Shown: positions 1 to 11,200 of the stretch, piece by piece
Layout: every line of letters starts with the position of its first letter
Position numbering within the stretch: the stretch's first letter is position 1
Assembly (NCBI GenBank): GCA_026874595.1
Contig: CM049317.1
Span: 47,952,401-48,016,400, forward strand
Length of the DNA: 64,000 nucleotides
DNA from: Sipunculus nudus
Taxonomy: Eukaryota; Annelida; Sipuncula; Golfingiida; Sipunculidae
Reading direction: 5' to 3'
Position numbers and translations under genes: made by a program
The notes under the pieces: model-generated
What the model was told of the DNA's origin: nothing
Databases searched by the model: none
Seen by the model: only the letters and a program-made list of their open reading frames with translations

Positions 1-378
1 CAGCTGAATGGGCTGTAGAAATACTCTTTCATTTGTTTTTAGTTACTGTTGCTTTACATGTCATCTGTAAATCATTTATCAATGTCTTAAATATCAGTTT
101 CGTGAAAAAGTATTCAAAATATATTTATTATGGATATTTTTTACACTTTATGTCTGTCATAATTATAATTACTTGTCAAGATGAACCAATCATGGACGTA
201 CAATATTAATAAGATATGATTATATATGATTAATTTAGGTATGCAGCAAACATATTCCTTCCATGACAATAATACTATTTCCTGTAAATATTTACCAGTT
301 TTTGCTCATTTCAGCATTCTCCTATTTGTTACAACTTCAAGTTTAAATGCTCAGTGTTTGACATTTTTTATTTCACAG

Positions 379-669
379 GTTGGGACAAGTGTAGAAGAGT
401 TGCGCAAAGATAGGAGGGAGGCCTACCAAAAGTGGGAAATATTGTTGCAGCCTCAAGTGATGGTTGTCCTTAACTTTAAACAGGTTTTTGTTTTGCTGGA
501 GGATGTAGTTATCAAGTTCCAGTACTGCTTAAGGCAGTGGATTTGTGCTTCAAGGCCATATTTTTGTTTAATCTTGAATATTCACTACCAGTTATGGATA
601 TTTTGTGTTACATCCAATTGGTACTGTATGATATCCATACCAAGTATGACAGACCCAGTTCCTGGTTAA
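379..669 (+). other. Possible terminal coding exon of an unidentified gene
   Basis: A pyrimidine-rich tract ending TTTCACAG at 371-378 makes a plausible splice acceptor. The frame that follows begins with a charged, helix-like stretch (GTSVEELRKDRREAYQKWE) that looks more like real protein than the surrounding AT-rich sequence. It then runs through lower-complexity hydrophobic sequence to a stop at 667-669. It could also be an internal exon ending near 454 or 483, where GT dinucleotides follow CAA or CAG. I do not recognise the protein family. The AT-rich sequence downstream, with an AATAAA near 1,626, would fit a 3' UTR. Without a transcript or a homolog this is only a candidate. Confidence 0.3.
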
Positions 670-1640
670 GGAACTGGTTTGTATGGATTGAAACATCATT
701 TAAATGTTTGATATTTCCATTGTTTTCCATTCTATTAATCTTCTATTAGATTTCTTCCACCAAGACAAAGCCTGCTCATGGTCTTAATTGTTGTCTGAAT
801 ATATTTAAATTACATTTTTGTAGTTTAAATTTTGCTGGTATTCTCAATGTATTCACCTGGACATTTTACAACACAGATAAATTTCAAATTTCATTTTCTT
901 TATATTTAAGATTATTAGGAATCAGATCTTTTATGTGTTTTGTGTTTGATTATTGTATTTTTGATTGTTGTATTTTAGTCTATTTTTCCTGGCTTTTGCA
1001 TATTAGTGCTTGAAATTGGTTGTAATTTTTGATTGACCATCATTTATTTACAGATATTGAAAGTAATCCATTGTTTAAATGTATGAGATCTTTAACCATA
1101 TGCAGATCTGTACATTTTCCACTGATATATAGTATTACATTTATGCTAATATATGTAATAATTCTATATTCTGTATGTGTGTCTGGTAACATTATGTATG
1201 AACTGATTAGCAAACACAATTTTTTAAAGTTTGCTTCTTTGGTATGAACTCATGAGTAAACACAGACTTTTGCAATGTTTTTATGTGAATGACATGAAAG
1301 CATACATTCCTGTAACACAAAGCTTCAGTTTTGTGATAAACTTTGTAATTGTTTATGGCACTGCAATATCGAAGATCAGATGGTTTTGCAGTAACCGACT
1401 TGTTGAATATAATTTTATATAAATGACCATTGAATATAAATGATAATCGCTATTGTATATATTTGAAAAGTACTGCTGTTCATTGTATATATGTTACTCT
1501 CAAAAGTTTGTGTCAGTGGGTTATAATTTCTTATTGTTGTATATAAAGAATGCATACCCACATATGCATACAAATCATTGTTAATATTTTACCAGTCTTT
1601 ATTATCAAAACCAGTTACACATGCAATAAATATTCCATAG
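670..1640 (+). other. AT-rich, possibly 3' UTR
   Basis: There is no convincing coding frame or repeat here. The stretch is very AT-rich and contains an AATAAA hexamer near 1,626, so it could be the 3' UTR of the candidate exon upstream. Plain intergenic DNA is equally possible. Confidence 0.2.
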
Positions 1641-1884
1641 TGTATCACAATACTTTGTTGCAGTTTTTCTTCTATTGCTTATTAATATATTTCTTAAGGG
1701 AATAGATACATTGATAAGGGAATAAAGACAGTGGACCAAACCATTTGTTCCTCCCTAATGGATCTAGTTCACATCCCCTGTATTGCTTAATGTCTTCCCA
1801 TGTTTAAACATACCTGTATTTACACAAAGGTAATGCCAGAGAATTTTCCCAACCAGAAGGGTGCAGGCACCGGCTAATTCTTTT

Positions 1885-2187
1885 TCCAACCGGTAAAGAT
1901 TAACTAACCAAAACCGGTTATTTATAAATCGGTTAAAATTAACCGAATATATCGGTTGTTTGTAACCGGTCAAGAGTAACCGATGAAAAGCGGTTATATA
2001 AAATCGGTCATACTCAACCGAATAAATCAGTTGTTTATAACCGAAATATCGGTTAAACTTTAACCGTTTCAATCGGTTGAGCAGCCTACCGATTGTAAAT
2101 CGGTTATGTCAACCGTTTAATCGGTTGGATGTATGTTGAACGATTGAATCGGTTGAAATCAACTGTTTTTTCGGTTAAATTTAACCG
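1885..2187. repeat. Cluster of AACCG / CGGTT words
   Basis: About 19 exact AACCG or CGGTT pentamers occur in roughly 300 bp, where well under one would be expected by chance. They alternate in orientation with spacings of about 10-15 bp. Some are full palindromic AACCGGT(T) sites (1,889; 1,913; 1,964); most are half-sites such as ATCGGTTG or TTAACCGA. AACCGGTT is the known consensus of Grainyhead/CP2-family transcription factors, so a clustered regulatory site is one reading. A degenerate inverted minisatellite is the other. The sequence alone does not decide between them. Confidence 0.7.
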
Positions 2188-2189
2188 AA

Positions 2190-3230
2190 GTGTTTTAAGA
2201 GTGCGAGTGTCTCTAAATAAATCTTATAACATATGGTAATAATCTGTCATTTGAGGAGGGAGAGAGGTGAGTCAGGTGACATGATCGTACAAAATCGAAC
2301 CCCAGCCAAAGAGATTTTATAATAATCTTGAAAATTTGATTACTTAAAACACATATTGTAAATTCTTCTTGATGTAATGTGAACAGACGAACGAACTGCC
2401 ACAACCACGAAATCCCTGATTCCATTTGGCCTAGATTGAGATCGACATGCTTTTTTCCTGCGCTGAACTTTCCCGGTCGCAATTGAATACGTAATTTGCA
2501 CGTGTCTTAATTAAAATAGGAATTCTGTCATGAATGTTCGCAGGTGTCAGCCTCAATCATCCCCTTGACCTCTGTGACCCTTGACATGTTCATGCGGCAA
2601 CATGTTTGTCAGTGGTTGAAGCAGCCGGTGTCTGCAGCTGTTTGACACTGATTTTGTCTTGCGTTTTAACTTCAAATTGCAAACCAATTAGACTCGCTTA
2701 AAAGTTTAGTTTCCGCTCAAGGATTTAGTGACATTTATCCATACAATTAATAGGTGTTTACGCGAATGACATTTGTAGCATGATTATAATATGAGGTAGT
2801 TATGAGCGGTCGCTGGTTGCCGACTTCGTTTCACGGTAATACGTACACTAAAATGGCTTATATTGGCTGGAAATAATAATAACAAAAATGCATGCATATT
2901 TTTTCCATACATATAAGAGCTTTTCCCTATGGTTTTCGTTCATTTAATCCTGAATGTTAACCGAGCAGTATATTATTTTTTTTTAAATATTGCACATCGA
3001 CCTAAATAACTTTAAATGACCAAGAATCAGTATCTGACTGAATAAACTTGAGAATGATCTGGATTTTGGTACTTTTTCTCTTCATTTCTGAGCGGCAACC
3101 GGGGTTAGAGAAACGGCATTATTCAAATGGGGAATATGCCAGTTATCCGGTCTGAAAAAGGGGCTTGCGGGAACCTTGTTAACTGTCTAACATGATGACT
3201 TACAACTTCCACAAAATTAATCATGCATTA
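2190..3230. other. Unassigned intergenic DNA
   Basis: I see no supported gene, RNA or transposon here. The short open frames lack recognisable domains. Confidence 0.4.
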
Positions 3231-3556
3231 GGCCAAAATAAAAAAAGATATGGTTCTCAGGCACTTTTTTTCCGAAATCAATGCGGGCGAGTGGTCTTTT
3301 TTTTTTTAATTTTTTGTATGTTTCGATAAAAATGTCAAATGATAAGGGAAAGGCAAGATAATAACAGATTAATTTTGCTAAACAAGTTAAAGCACTACAT
3401 AACAAAGGAAATTTATGATTTTATCTTCTTGAAAGAAATGTCCGAGCAGCTGCAGCTCAAAGTTTCTAAAGAAAATCAAAATAAAATTTTTCATGCGGGG
3501 GTTTAAAATTGATGCGGGCGGTGCCTGAGAACCATACCTTTTATTTTTTTATGGCC
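3231..3556. mobile_element. Harbinger-like MITE, 326 bp
   Basis: The two ends are inverted copies of each other. The left end starts GGCCAAAATAAAAAAAG and reads on into TATGGTTCTCAGGCAC; the right end read in reverse gives GGCCATAAAAAAATAAAAGG and then the same TATGGTTCTCAGGCAC. The element is flanked by TTA at 3,228-3,230 and TTA at 3,557-3,559. A 3-bp TWA target duplication with GG-starting inverted termini is typical of PIF/Harbinger elements. A second inverted motif inside both ends contains ATGCGGGCG. There is no coding capacity, so this is a non-autonomous element. Confidence 0.7.
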
Positions 3557-3688
3557 TTACCATTGCGAAGCCATGCAGCTTGGAGAAATCTGCTGAAGAT
3601 GGGTTCGTGTTAACATGTTACTGTAGTAACTTTTTACAATCTGAAGTATGCAAGCGAATATACTTTTTTTTCATCAGCTTATCAGTAT

Positions 3689-3819
3689 TTCACCGGCGGC
3701 TGAGCCGGTGTTTAATAATCGGCGGCGGCTGGCGCAATTCGGCGGCTCAAGAAAACTATCGGCGGCGGCTTGCTAATTAAATTAACGGCGGCGGCTGGCG
3801 CAATTCGGCGGCGGCTCCC
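3689..3819 (+). repeat. GGCGGCGGCT-rich degenerate repeat
   Basis: The word CGGCGGCGGCT or CGGCGGCT recurs about six times. Two longer near-identical stretches contain GGCGGCGGCTGGCGCAATTC, at about 3,721-3,740 and 3,787-3,806. The block is sharply GC-rich inside AT-rich DNA. No gene is evident. It could be a small minisatellite or the remnant of a transposon end. Confidence 0.6.
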
Positions 3820-3829
3820 AGGTCTGATT

Positions 3830-4906
3830 GACACTTGCCAGGGGTCGGGGGTTGTATTTATGTTACAGGTCGTGCAGTGCTTTCGTTCACTGGCGTTGAA
3901 TAATAACACTAAAGGGGTTATGTAATATTTAGGGATGTAATATATAACGGTCAAACTTGTCAAGGCAGTTTATCTTTTGACGTTCACAGTAGGCATGATG
4001 TCGTCAGACAGTGAGTTTAAGTCGTCGAAAATACGGAAATTTAGGAGCAATTTAGAGAGGATAATTATGTTATCGTGGTCACTAGTTGACATTCCTTGCA
4101 TAAGTTACATCCATACAACGTCGTGGACGAGTGAACTAGTAATGTACCTGCATGCAGGCGCCCGCTCAGACTGGGAGAGGAATGACCGGAAACAAGTCTT
4201 ATCTGGTGCACCTAATACACAAAAAAGGTCAAATATAGCTTTAATAAATATCATAAAACACACTTCTTAAGTGTGTACTTCGAAGCTCCCTAGAATCCTC
4301 CATCATTGTACACATAAACGGAGGACCCGTGTATGGGCAGTTAGCATTAAGTGACACGAAAATATGCTAGACAGTGTGGTATTATAGGTAATTATCATAA
4401 ATACTGCTTTATATGAAGATGTTATTTAGCCACCAAAATATCATTTACCATTTGATCTTTCCATCGCAGTAAATTATCCATTCGGAACGGTTCAGAATTT
4501 TTGGGTTTTTCCTTTCATAATGCGCGACCTGTTTTGGGGTCGCGCTGCAGATACTTTCCGTTTGGAAGCGTGCATGACTGAGTCGGGGCCCGTCTCAGTC
4601 ATGGTACAGGACAAGGTAAAATTTATGGAGAATTGCGGTGAAGAACAAAAACAGACACAATCGTGCGGCAAAAAAAAAAAGAAAACATAACTAAAGAGGG
4701 CACAGGAATCCGAAGAAAATGAAAGTGACGCTATCTGACAGTTGTAGGGGTTCCGTGAGGTGTCGCAGTGAAACATCTGTGAGGCGTCCAAAAGTGACGT
4801 GTAATACCAAAAGCAGCACAAGCACACACACCGCAGTGAAAGACAGAAAGGGAGCTATCAAAGTAAAGAGATCCCTAAATTACATGACATATCTTGGCAG
4901 ACCTTA
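3830..4906. other. Unassigned DNA with two short hairpins
   Basis: No gene is supported. There is a palindrome ACACACTT-CTT-AAGTGTGT near 4,257-4,276. A 10-bp inverted repeat, CATGACTGAG / CTCAGTCATG, lies at 4,573-4,582 and 4,594-4,603 with an 11-base GC-rich loop. The right part may hold the 5' end of the Merlin-like element that follows, but its termini were not found. Confidence 0.35.
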
Positions 4907-5389
4907 ATGCCAAAAATAATCATATCAAAAGAATGTACAATAAATTGGTTGCTGACTGTGCAACTGATTAAACAAAGGAGAAAGTGCTATAATTTTGATG
5001 GTGATATGTCCCTTGTTGGTGCTAATGAGTCGACATCAAGCGATGGATATAAGTGGCGGTGTCAGATTAAGCAGCCGGTCAAACATGATGGTCAGTTATT
5101 GAATCGACATGGAAGTTGGTTTTGTTTCGCCAACTTGACTATAGAAGAAATAATACAACTGACTTATGTGTGGGCAATCAACATGACTCAGACACAAATG
5201 ATCAATGAGCTGAAAATCAACAGTAATACCATTGTCGATTGGTGTAATTTTTGTCGAGAGGTTTGTGAGCACAGCATCCTCTCACAAAATGACGATGTCC
5301 AGATAGGTGGTGAGGGAATAATTGTCGAAAAAGATGAATCAAAATTTTCAAAAAAAAGTTATATACAGGACACATTGTGAAAGGTGACT

Positions 5390-5422
<33 letters not shown>

Positions 5423-5765
5423 GGGGGGGGGGGGGGTCATGAACAGTAAGACAAGCGCAAGGTTTTCATGTTTGTTGTACCAGACAGGTCGCAAGCAACT
5501 CTTTTGCCCTTATTAAAGAAATATATCAAAGCTGGATCTATCATAAGATAGGACTTCTGGAAATCCTATGATTGTGTCAGTGCACATGGTTACGTACATG
5601 AAAGTGTGAATCACAGCCCGAATTTTAAGGACCCAGTGACTGGTTGCCACACCAATTCAACTGAGGGCGACTGGCAAAAGGTAAAGAGAGGAGTAGGCAT
5701 GACAAGGTTCGGGGTAAAATCGTCGCATCTCCAAAGTTACATTCATATTTATATAGGTGATATAT
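4907..5765 (+). pseudogene. Merlin/ISXO2-like transposase, broken
   Basis: The first part (4,907-5,380) has the hallmarks of eukaryotic ISXO2-like (Merlin) transposases. These are a DG-x-x-WRC segment, RHGSWF, a predicted helical DNA-binding segment ending WCNFCREVC, and GGEGIIVEKDESKF, which carries the first catalytic Asp (5,333-5,335). A frameshift at the A-run near 5,350 moves the reading into another frame. A T31-G15 tract (5,391-5,436) then replaces the expected WVFGG region. Homology resumes downstream with VVPDRS, DFWKSYD (second Asp at 5,552-5,554, just after an in-frame TAG), YDCVSAHGYVHESVNHS and a C-terminal STEGDWQKVKRG. In the family these enzymes cut and paste short inverted-repeat elements. 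No terminal repeats were found. The copy is inactive. Confidence 0.8.
5391..5436 (+). repeat. T31-G15 homopolymer tract
   Basis: An uninterrupted run of 31 T is followed directly by 15 G, inside the transposase homology at the codons expected to encode the conserved WVFGG region. It could be a real expansion or a sequencing or assembly artefact. Confidence 0.9.
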
Positions 5766-6124
5766 ATATGTAAAATTGGAGAATATTGAGGGGAGACCCC
5801 AGAACCCCCCCCCCCCCCCCTCATCCATAGAAGTGTGTAACAGAAAACAGTAAATGAAGTAAGAAAAAGATACTAGAATATAAGTGAAAATATGAGAATA
5901 TTGGGTGGAGATCCCCCCCCCCCTCCACCCCCCCCCCCCCCCATCCTTCTCTTCAATAGCAGTGCGTAGAAGTAAAAAGAATCGTACGAATTAAAAAGAG
6001 TGCGTACAATGATATAGAAAAAGATTGAGCGCGTACTTGTTCGTAGCGAACACTTATGGGAAATCCCACAAGTGCACCTCACAAAATAGAGCATTCAATA
6101 GGGTGTGTTAGAGTTTACCGAACT
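5766..6124. repeat. Duplicated segment with long C-runs
   Basis: The phrase GAGAATATTG followed by a GGGAGA or GTGGAGA word and a long C-run ending in CATCC occurs twice (about 5,780-5,826 and 5,893-5,946). This suggests a short tandem duplication. No gene is evident. Confidence 0.5.
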
Positions 6125-6919
6125 AGTTATAAGCTTCCAACATGGCGAAACTGGATACCTTTGTACCGTGAGCCCTTAGATTTAACAAGAAGAATCCTTG
6201 ATAGAATTCTTGGTCAAATCGAAATTTGTATTTTAAATGGAAGGATAAACAAACCCATTAATGATTTCACTCATGTAAATCTCTGGTCGACTATGGTATT
6301 GTGGTTCACAGGATGTTGGAAAATGTAACTAGCTTAGTATTATCCAAGTTGCTGATAATATTGGAAAAAGGGATTTGGTTAATCATTTGGCATCTTGCTG
6401 TAAGGATCCAGACCATGCTATTATATCTATCAATATAAATGTTAATATGACATATTTGGATCGCTTACCTCTACAGGATAATCATTGAGAACAACCACTT
6501 ATTTGTAACCGAAAATATAATTTTAATCGTATGTCTGAAGACTTTATGGAAAACTCGAGTTTCATACATTGCATGGACGCACAGGTGTCCGTATTGGGTA
6601 GAGAACATATCGATGAATGTATAGCAACATGTGTAAAATATTATTCGACGAGATGGATAAATTTGTGGACAATTATAAAATTAAATTAAACGTTCATGAT
6701 ACTAAACGGATCCGCTCTTTGAAACCTTACAGGGAATTGAAAAAATGTCAGGTTGGAAATGATAGAAAAATCTTTAGAAAATTAATGGTCCAAGGGATGA
6801 ATGGTCATCCCTTTTAAAAAATCTAGAAATACTTTTAACCAATTATTACATCATAAAGAGAGAAAATATTATAGAAATAAACTACTAGATTTAGACAGAC
6901 TTTCAATTCAAAATAAAAA
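6125..6919 (+). pseudogene. LINE endonuclease C-terminus and linker, broken
   Basis: Fragments in several frames match the C-terminal half of an APE-type endonuclease and the linker to reverse transcriptase. In order these are ICILNGR and NDFTHV (around 6,220-6,280), a VDYG motif (about 6,287), NIGKRDLVNHLASCCKDPDH with the late catalytic Asp-His (about 6,358-6,415), YNFNRMSEDF (about 6,520), and a linker ending in lysine- and asparagine-rich sequence near 6,915. Stops and frameshifts make it non-functional. It continues after the inserted repeat at 6,920-8,806, so both parts belong to one LINE. The N-terminal endonuclease and ORF1 are not seen upstream. Confidence 0.65.
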
Positions 6920-8806
6920 CAAGTGACCCATGGGTCATGACGCTCAGCTGACTGGGAAGAGATTTGCAAAAGGAAATTTTATCATCTGAATGGTAGTATG
7001 TAACTATTCAACTGAAGCATCAAACAGATTAACCAACAGACTGAGATTGTGTCTGTATTAATATATCTCCAAAATAGAGAAAAAGTGCGTAAACTTTATT
7101 AAAAATACAGGTGGCTCCACCAGTCTGCAGAAACTAATAAAAACACTTGATGGTCAAAATCCATGCAAAGAAGCATGGTGGTCTCTGGATAAGTTGTTCA
7201 GATACTTCAGCTTTTGTATCAAATTTTCCAATCTGGGGGGTACTTTGGGGCCCCATAGCTCCAAGGATATGGGTAACAGAGACCTAATTTCTAGTTTCCA
7301 TGGAGACTTTTTCATAGGTCTTTCAGAATGTCAAGAATGAAGATTCTAGGTCCAGCGCTTACGATTTGTGCCCTGTTGACAGATGTTCACATTTTTAAAG
7401 GTCTCAAAAAAAGAGAAAACAATTAATAAAAAATCGAAAAATACAGGTGGCGCCACCAGTCTGCAAAAAACTGATAAAACATCTCATGATCAATATCCAT
7501 GCAAACAATTATGGTGATCTCTGCGTTAGTTGTTCAGATACTTCAACTTTTGAATCAAATTTTCCTTTATTATCAGCTGAACTTTGGAGTGCCACAGCTA
7601 AAAGGATATGGGTAACAGAGACCTAATTTCAGGTTTCCATGGAGACTTTTCATGGGTCACCCTGTGTGTCAAGAAGGAAGATTCTAGGTCCAGTCCTTAC
7701 ATTTTGAACCCTGTTGACAGATAACTTCATCCTTAAAGGTCTCAAAAATAGAGAAAAAAATTGTAAAAAATTGAAAAATACAGGTGGCACCACCAGTCTG
7801 CAGAAACTGATGAAACATCTCATGATCAATATGTATGCCAAAAATCATGACCATCAGTGATGTAGTTAATCAGATATTGAAGTTTTTTTTATGAAATTTT
7901 TTACTATTCTGGGGGGTACTTTGGGGTCCCATAGCTCGAAGGATATGGGTAACAGAGACCTAATTTCTGGTTTCCATGGAGACTTCATAGTTCTCTCAGA
8001 ATGTCAAGAATGAAGATTCTAGGTCCAGTCTTTAGGATTTGTGCCCTGTTAACAGATGTTCACATGTTTACAGGTCTCAAAAATAGAGAAAACAATTCGT
8101 AAAAAATAAAAAAATACAGGTGGCGCCACCAGTCTGCAGAAACTGATGAAACATCTCATGATCAATATGTATGCCAAAAATCATGACTATCAGTGATTTA
8201 GTTAATCAGATATTGAAGTTTTTGTATGAAATTTTTCACTATTGTGGGGGTAATTTGGGGCCCCATAGCTCCAAGGATATGGGTAACAGAGACCTAAATT
8301 CTGGTTTTCATGGAGACTTTTCATAGGCCTCTCAGAATGTCAAGAATGAAGATTCTCGGTCCAGTCTTAATGATTTGTGCCCTGTTAACAAATATTCACA
8401 TTTTAAAGGTCTCAAAAATAGAGAAAACAATTCGTAAAAAATAAAAAAAATACAGGTGGCGCCACCAGTCTGCAGAAACTGATGATACATCTCATGATCA
8501 ATACGTATGCCAAAAATCATGACCATCAGTGATGTAGTTAATGAGATATTGAAGTTTTTGTATGAAATTTTTGACTATTCTGGGGGTCACTTTGGGGCCC
8601 CATAGCTCGAAGGATATGGGTAACAGAGACCTAATTCCAGGTTTCCAAGGAGATTTTTCATGGACCTCTCTGGATGTAAAGTAAGAAGATTCCAGGTCCA
8701 GCGGTTACGATTTGTGCCTTGTTAACGGACAGACGGCCGGATGGCCGGACGGACGACGGACAAAGAGTGATCGCTATAGCTCAGATGACTTACAGTCAGC
8801 TGAGCT
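6920..8806 (+). mobile_element. Dispersed repeat with internal 336-bp tandem array
   Basis: The left end reads CAAGTGACCCATGGGTCATG and the right end reads CAGTCAGCTGAGCT. Both ends reappear in inverted orientation at 37,767 and 40,348-40,545, which defines the boundaries. The right end holds an inverted pair TAGCTCAG / CTGAGCTA. The body contains five 336-bp tandem units and a GACGGACGG-rich tail. The element interrupts LINE sequence, with A-rich DNA on both sides. It has no coding capacity. The architecture (unique ends, central tandem repeats, terminal hairpin) resembles non-autonomous Helitron-related elements of bivalves, but the superfamily is not proven. Confidence 0.6.
7080..8740 (+). 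repeat. Five 336-bp tandem repeats
   Basis: The landmark CAGGTGGC..CCACCAGTCTGC starts at 7,108, 7,444, 7,781, 8,117 and 8,453, giving periods of 336, 337, 336 and 336. Each unit also carries GATATGGGTAACAGAGACCT and AAGATTCTAGGTCCAG or a close variant. Three units contain the perfect 12-bp palindrome GGTGGCGCCACC; the first has GGTGGCTCCACC and the third GGTGGCACCACC. Units differ by scattered substitutions, so the array is not very recent. Confidence 0.85.
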
Positions 8807-8811
8807 AAAAA

Positions 8812-11200
8812 AACATTTTGGAATGCTATACAGAAACTCGGTAACCGGAATAATTAATACAGGATTTCATCGGTTAAAGTGAACAATGAGTATTATATGA
8901 TCAGGACGTTATACGACACCATTTGTATGATGAATTTAGTGATTTACACAGTCGCCCACTAAATCATACGGGCTCGAAGTTTAGTACTAATATCGTAACC
9001 GATATAAAACACAGAGTGGCAACACAAGAGAGTTGCATGCGATATGAAAGTTATGAATCAAATTTATTACTAAATGAAAATATATCTTTTGATGAAATGA
9101 GAAGGTATTTAAACGTCTTAGGAATAATAAAGCTACCGGGCATGACGGTGTGCCAAATGAAGCTATCAAAAGAAAGCAGTTTATAAAATACCTATATATT
9201 ATATTGGTTTTTTTTTTCAGTAATGGTATTGTTCCTTCAGTGTTGACATAGGCAATCATTGCCCCGATACTTAAAACCAACAAAGACCCTTGTACACCAT
9301 TAAGTTATAGAGATGTAAGTCTCCTGCCTTGTATTGGTAAAGTTTATACATCAGTCTTGGAGAGAAGACTTGTGAAATATTGTGACATGTGTTAAATATA
9401 AGTGCACATGAAAAAAAAACGGATCGATCTAGTTGTGATCATATTTACTCTTTAACTTGTATTTTAAGAAATAATCTGGCAACTTGTATTTTAAGAAATA
9501 ATCTGGCACAAAAAAAAAAAGAATTTTTTATTGCACTGGTCGACATGGAAAAGGCGTTTGATTTGATAAAGAGGTCTCTCTTACTCTATCGCCTCTTGGA
9601 ATGTTATATTGATGGACAAATGTACCATGCCATAAAATCTCTGTATAAGCACACTCAGGCATATGTTAGAATTAATGAGTCTGTTAATACTGATTGGATC
9701 TATGTGCCTAGTAGCGTCAGGCATGCAAATCCTGTATTTTCAACACTTTTCAATATTTTTATAAATGACTTAGCGGAAAATCTGAAAATGTTAGATGTTG
9801 GAGTAAGAATTAATAGTGAAACTGTATGCACATTTTTTGTCTGCAGACGATATAGATTTAATCGCAGAATCCGAAGCTGAGTTACAAACACTGTTGAATG
9901 CTCTTGAAAGTTGGTGCAAATTTTGACTTCTGAAAGTAAATTTCCACAAAATTAATGTTATGCATATCAGGAATAAAGGTTAAAAGCGAACATATTTAAG
10001 TTTACGTATGACAGTCAGCTATAAGATTAAGTTTATCAATATAAATATTTAGTTTGGATTAATGGATTTTGATTATAATGCGACGTCACTTGGCGAGGCT
10101 GGTTCGAGGGCTCTTTGAGGAATAATATCTAAATTTAAAGAATATAAAAAATATAACATTTGATACATTTACTTAGTTAGAAAACGCTAGTGTAGTGTTG
10201 CCCTAGTAATTGAATATGCATCTGGAATATGGGGATTTTCAAAAGCACAGTCATTTGACAAAATAAAACAGAGAGCAATGCGTTATTTCTAGATGAACAC
10301 AAATTTTGCCCTTTACCAGCTCTTTATGGAGATATGCGATGGTATTATTCCAGAACCTGTTGGTCTTATAAATATTTTAAAATATTTGAAAAGGCTACTT
10401 AATATGTCCGATGAAAGACTAACTAAGAAAATTTTTAATTATGATTATGACAAGTGTGTTGGGGGTTTAAGGAACTGGAATTCTGAATAGAGAGCATTTT
10501 GACTGATGTTAATAAACTGAATTTGTTTGCAACGAGAAATTCATGATGATTAGAAATGATAGAACGGACCCTTTATTAAACTGCGATAAAGTCTGGATTG
10601 AAAAATGTAGAAATAATCCCAAACTACGAACAGATTTGCTTTTTAAAAATTTGATTAAGACTGAAGAGTATTTGAATGTTAATATGACACGTCGATGCCG
10701 CTCATTAATGTCCCTATTAAGATTTGGCATACTTCCACTTAATATTGAAACAGGTCGATTTAAGAACATAAAAGATCCACAGAGTTTACTAGATCAGAAG
10801 AACGTATTTGTAAAAATTTGCGAATAAATATAATAGAAAATGAATTCCAATTTGTGTTTGAATGTAACGCTTCAATGTTGGCTAATAGACGTGAAGTATA
10901 TTGTACAAAAACATACAGGTAACATGCCCTTAACTTTGCTCCTTTAGATGACTCAAGTAAGTTCTTATATCTCATGAAACATGAATGTAAATTATTGTCA
11001 CGGTATATATACGATTTATGGACAATCCGTTCGCAGATTATATAAAACCAGTAGTGTTGCTCCACTTGCAAATCCATTACTTCCAATCTGTTTCAAATGA
11101 GTATGGTGACATATAAGCCCTTTGGGACTGGGTACCAAGTATCTATGTTTATTGTATTCTGATATTGTTTGTACATGTCACAATAATAAACATTCTAAAC
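8812..11200 (+). pseudogene. LINE reverse transcriptase and C-terminus, broken
   Basis: This is the continuation of the interrupted LINE. Readable pieces across frames are FWNAIQKLG (about 8,816), LNENISFDEMRRYL (about 9,070), the RT entry segment with SLLPCIGKVYTSVLERRL (9,320-9,370), FIALVDMEKAFD (about 9,527-9,560), the conserved VRHANPVFSTLFNIFINDL (9,715-9,772) and the catalytic Ala-Asp-Asp at 9,843-9,851. The C-terminal region contains EYASGIWGF (about 10,213), LPLNIETGRF and a FECN motif (about 10,856). A tail with AATAAA at 11,185-11,190 probably marks the 3' end. Several frameshifts and stops are present. It looks related to the LINE fragment in the triplication downstream. Confidence 0.75.

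Noticed and set aside
6920-8806. CRISPR-like array
   Set aside because: The 336-bp units are whole repeats without spacers, inside a eukaryotic transposon.
10085-10130. GGTTCGAGG as a tRNA box B
   Set aside because: It falls in LINE coding remnants, with no box A or tRNA fold.
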